DNA from: Pectinatus cerevisiiphilus
GTDB taxonomy: Bacteria; Bacillota; Negativicutes; Selenomonadales; Selenomonadaceae
Direction of reading: 5' to 3'
Length of the DNA: 64,000 nt
Assembly: GCF_004341685.1 (NCBI RefSeq)
Contig: NZ_SMAA01000009.1
Location: 1-64,000, forward strand
This document shows positions 61,416 to 64,000 of the stretch, one piece after another. A program made the position numbers and the translations under genes. The notes below the pieces were generated by a model that worked only from the letters and a program-made list of their open reading frames with translations, did no database searches and was not told the origin of the DNA. Positions within the stretch are counted from its first letter, which is position 1; each line of letters starts with the position of its first letter.

Positions 61416-63848
61416 ATGCAGGTATCTATAAAGTGGCTTAAAGATTACATAGATTTCAAGGAAACACCCGAAAAACTTGCGGATATGCTCACAATGGCAG
61501 GTGTCCCCGTAGAAAATATAATAGACCCTGGGGCTGGCCTTGAAAAAGTGATAACGGGACGCATTGAAGAATTAAAACCACACGAAAATTCAGATCATCT
61601 CCAAATCTGCACTATGAATGTCGGCTTACCAGAAAACATCATCATAGTCACCGGCGCCCAAAACGTAGCCCAAGGACAGATTGTCCCCGTTGCCATGATC
61701 GGCGCACACTTGCCTAACGGCATGAAAATTTCCAAAGGAAAACTGCGCGGTGTAATGTCGTATGGTATGCTTTGTTCCGCACAAGAGCTCAAGCTTGATC
61801 TCGAAGCCCTGCCCGATAAACAAAAGACCGGCATTTATATACTGCCCGCCGATACACCTGTCGGTGTCCCTGTCAAAGACTTACTCGGTCTCAATGATGT
61901 AATCCTTGAATTTGAACTCACTGCCAACAGAAGTGATTGTTTCAGTGTTTTCGGCCTAGTACGTGAAATAGCCGCATTGACTGGGAACACTCCTAAATGG
62001 CCTGCTATCACGCTTGAAGAAAATTCTTCAGATAAAATAAATGATCTGCTCTCAATCGAAATCAAAGACGCTGATCTTTGTCCGCGTTTTTCCTGCCGCA
62101 TGTTAAAAAACGTGAAAATCGGTCCTTCTCCCGAATGGATGCAGCAACGTCTTGAAGGTGCCGGTATACGGGCAATAAATAATGTCGTAGATGTGACAAA
62201 TTTTGTCATGATCGAAATGGGGCAACCGCTGCATGCTTACGACTATGATGCCATAAGCGGACATAAGCTGATTGCCAGACGCAGCATAGAAGGAGAATTA
62301 CTGCATACGCTTGACGATACTTCGCGCAAAGCGAAAAAAGACATGCTCGTCATTGCTGATACCGAAAAGGCTGCCGGACTAGCCGGTATAATGGGCGGCT
62401 TTGAAACAGAAATCACAGATAAAACTACAACGGTTGTCCTCGAAGCTGCCAAGTTTTATGGTGCCTGCATACGCCGTACCGCCCGTTCCTGCGGACTTGC
62501 CTCCGAAGCTTCAGGACGTTTTGAACGCGGTACTGATATAGAAAATACAATCCGCGCATTAGACAGGGCTGCCCAACTGCTCGTCCAGATGAATGCTGGT
62601 ACTGTAGTAAAAGGTGTCCTCGATGTATATCCTGAAAAGAAAAAACCAACCACAGTTGACTTTACTGTCGAAGCAGTAAACAGACACTTAGGAACTGCTC
62701 TCGACAAACAGACCATGCTTAATATCCTTGCTAAACTGGAAATAAAAGCTGAAGAAAAAAACAACGTTATTACTGCCCATATTCCTTCATGGCGCGGTGA
62801 CATTACCTGTATGCAGGATATCTCAGAAGAAGTATCGCGTATCTACGGCTTCGACAAGATAACCTCAACTCTCCCATCCGGTCTGGCCTTACAGGGTAAA
62901 CAATCTGAAAAACAGACCTTTGTCGATAAGATAAAAGACATTATGGTAGGCCTCGGTCTCTGTGAAACAGTTTCCTTTAGTTTCACACATCCATCCCTCT
63001 TTGATAAACTCAACGTTCCTGCTGACCATACTATCCGCAAGGCCATTCCTATTATGAACCCACTCACCGATGAATATCCGCTGGTTAGAACCTGTCTTTT
63101 AACCTCAGTAATGGAAAATCTCACACGTAACTTTTCCCGTAAAAATAATGACATAAAAATATTTGAAGTAGGCACTACATTTCTGCCCAAAGCTTTACCA
63201 GTAACTGAACTACCTGATGAACACCTGAAAGTTGCCGGTGCAATAGCAGGACGCAGAAATCCAGTCGGCTGGAATGAAGACAATGCTTCAGTTGATTTTT
63301 ATGATGCCAAAGGCATCGTTGAAGAATTATTGAAAAACCTGTCTATCAGCCGCTACAAAGTGGAAGCCGGCGAACATTTTGCCATGCATCCTGGTAAAAC
63401 CGCCCTCTTTAAAAAAGGACGCGACACTATTTTCACCGTAGGCGAACTGCATCCTTCGGCAGCAGCGGCATTTGCCATCAACAAACCTGTTTATATCTTC
63501 TCTGCCGATATAGACACACTCATCAAATATGCGGCTAAAACCATAAAGAGCAAACCATTGCCAAAATACCCTGCTACTACGCGTGATCTTGCTATAATTA
63601 TTGATACTTCTGTTGATGCTGCTTCAATCGAAAAAACAATAACAAAATCAGCCGGACAATATCTTATTTCTCTTGATTTATTTGATGTATATGAAGGCAA
63701 GCAAATTGATGCCCACAAAAAAAGCCTGGCCTTTTCTTTAACCTTCCAAGCCAATGAAAAAACATTAACAGACGCGGAAATAGATGCTGCTTTTAAAAAT
63801 ATTGTTACTGCATTGCAAAAAAATTACGATGCAGCTCTGCGTGCATAA
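61416..63848 (+). CDS. pheT: Phenylalanyl-tRNA synthetase beta subunit
   Basis: The 810-aa PheT has the N-terminal tRNA-binding (EMAP) domain (ITGRIEELKPHENSDHLQIC near 48), B3/B4 editing domain (RAINNVVDVTNFVMIEMGQPLHAYD near 250), B5 domain, catalytic-like core with RTARSCGLASEASGRFERGTD near 354 and the C-terminal ferredoxin-fold anticodon domain (FPATTRDLAIIID-type sequence near 720). Its start is 21 bp after pheS, and the operon ends at the hairpin at 63881. Confidence 0.95.
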   Translation: MQVSIKWLKDYIDFKETPEKLADMLTMAGVPVENIIDPGAGLEKVITGRIEELKPHENSDHLQICTMNVGLPENIIIVTGAQNVAQGQIVPVAMIGAHLPNGMKISKGKLRGVMSYGMLCSAQELKLDLEALPDKQKTGIYILPADTPVGVPVKDLLGLNDVILEFELTANRSDCFSVFGLVREIAALTGNTPKWPAITLEENSSDKINDLLSIEIKDADLCPRFSCRMLKNVKIGPSPEWMQQRLEGAGIRAINNVVDVTNFVMIEMGQPLHAYDYDAISGHKLIARRSIEGELLHTLDDTSRKAKKDMLVIADTEKAAGLAGIMGGFETEITDKTTTVVLEAAKFYGACIRRTARSCGLASEASGRFERGTDIENTIRALDRAAQLLVQMNAGTVVKGVLDVYPEKKKPTTVDFTVEAVNRHLGTALDKQTMLNILAKLEIKAEEKNNVITAHIPSWRGDITCMQDISEEVSRIYGFDKITSTLPSGLALQGKQSEKQTFVDKIKDIMVGLGLCETVSFSFTHPSLFDKLNVPADHTIRKAIPIMNPLTDEYPLVRTCLLTSVMENLTRNFSRKNNDIKIFEVGTTFLPKALPVTELPDEHLKVAGAIAGRRNPVGWNEDNASVDFYDAKGIVEELLKNLSISRYKVEAGEHFAMHPGKTALFKKGRDTIFTVGELHPSAAAAFAINKPVYIFSADIDTLIKYAAKTIKSKPLPKYPATTRDLAIIIDTSVDAASIEKTITKSAGQYLISLDLFDVYEGKQIDAHKKSLAFSLTFQANEKTLTDAEIDAAFKNIVTALQKNYDAALRA

Positions 63849-63880
63849 AGCATATTTATTCAATAAAATCTTAAGCTATA

Positions 63881-63927
63881 AAAAACAGGAACTGTGACTA
63901 ATTACGTCACAGTTCCTGTTTTTTTAT
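63881..63927. terminator. Bidirectional terminator
   Basis: An 18-bp stem (63881-63898 with 63906-63923, core CAGGAACTGTGAC / GTCACAGTTCCTG) has a 7-nt loop, with a T-run on each strand. It lies between pheT and the convergent gene at the right edge. Confidence 0.85.
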
Positions 63928-63940
63928 TCTATACCAAAAG

Positions 63941-64000
63941 CTATTTTATCCCCATGTCTGCTACATCTTTAACAATCTGTAAAGTTAAGCGGGCTGTATC
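63941..64000 (-). CDS. C-terminal end of an unidentified gene
   Basis: On the minus strand the last 19 codons of a frame that enters from the right edge read DTARLTLQIVKDVADMGIK before a TAG at 63941-63943. It is too short to assign. Its position 14 bp from a bidirectional terminator supports a real gene end. Confidence 0.5.
   Translation of the reverse strand, partial: DTARLTLQIVKDVADMGIK

Overview
The window is a 64 kb piece of a low-GC bacterial chromosome. The gene set suggests the Negativicutes (diderm, anaerobic Firmicutes of the Selenomonas/Pectinatus/Megamonas type). The grounds are Firmicutes-style T-box leaders before glyQS and pheST, frequent TTG/GTG starts behind strong AGGAGG sites, an anaerobic class III ribonucleotide reductase, rpoN, and the ispE-GntR-glmU-prs order. 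The lineage is inferred from gene content only. No rRNA, tRNA or CRISPR array was seen.

Layout. 1-7.1 kb: methionine ABC importer metNIQ (minus strand), a YgbA-like Cys-rich protein, a polar amino acid ABC importer split over divergent transcripts, and two secreted proteins of unknown function. 7.4-13 kb: purine permease, secreted glucosaminidase, then the nrdD locus behind a pair of NrdR boxes. The glycyl-radical tail of NrdD lies on its own gene between nrdD and nrdG. 13-27 kb (minus strand): sbcCD, a CheR methyltransferase, a radical SAM protein, pth, a GGDEF/EAL protein, uppP, prs, glmU, a GntR regulator and ispE. 27.4-34.3 kb: a P-type ATPase homologue that has lost its catalytic aspartate, followed by an HMA-like protein with one cysteine; then an orphan dhaM, a glyoxalase-fold protein, a eukaryotic-type hexokinase and rpoN.

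34.4-38.4 kb is an accessory island. It holds a stand-alone SRA-like domain protein, remnants of ISL3, IS30 and IS66 elements, a DinJ/YafQ toxin-antitoxin pair, a lincosamide nucleotidyltransferase of the Lnu(C) type and a GrpB pseudogene. 38.6-44.1 kb: small regulator-effector modules, namely PadR with a split permease, MerR with an iron alcohol dehydrogenase, and MerR with a tandem carboxymuconolactone decarboxylase protein. Both MerR modules show the 19-bp promoter spacer typical of the family. 44.3-48.4 kb: a soluble chemoreceptor, a type II NADH dehydrogenase behind two Rex-like boxes, a secreted SGNH esterase and a 56-aa Cys-rich ORF.

48.5-55.1 kb is a catabolic operon with the same components as the Campylobacter jejuni L-fucose locus: IclR regulator, UxaA-type dehydratase, SDR dehydrogenase, FucP permease, lactonase and DapA-type aldolase. 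Together they would oxidise L-fucose (or a stereochemically related sugar) to pyruvate and L-lactaldehyde. The lactonase is fused to a RhaM-type mutarotase domain. 55.2-64 kb: T-box/glyQS, an amino acid permease, T-box/pheST and the end of an unidentified minus-strand gene.

Most notable: the split NrdD glycyl-radical domain, the catalytically degenerate P-type ATPase/HMA pair, and the lactonase-mutarotase fusion in a fucose-type operon.
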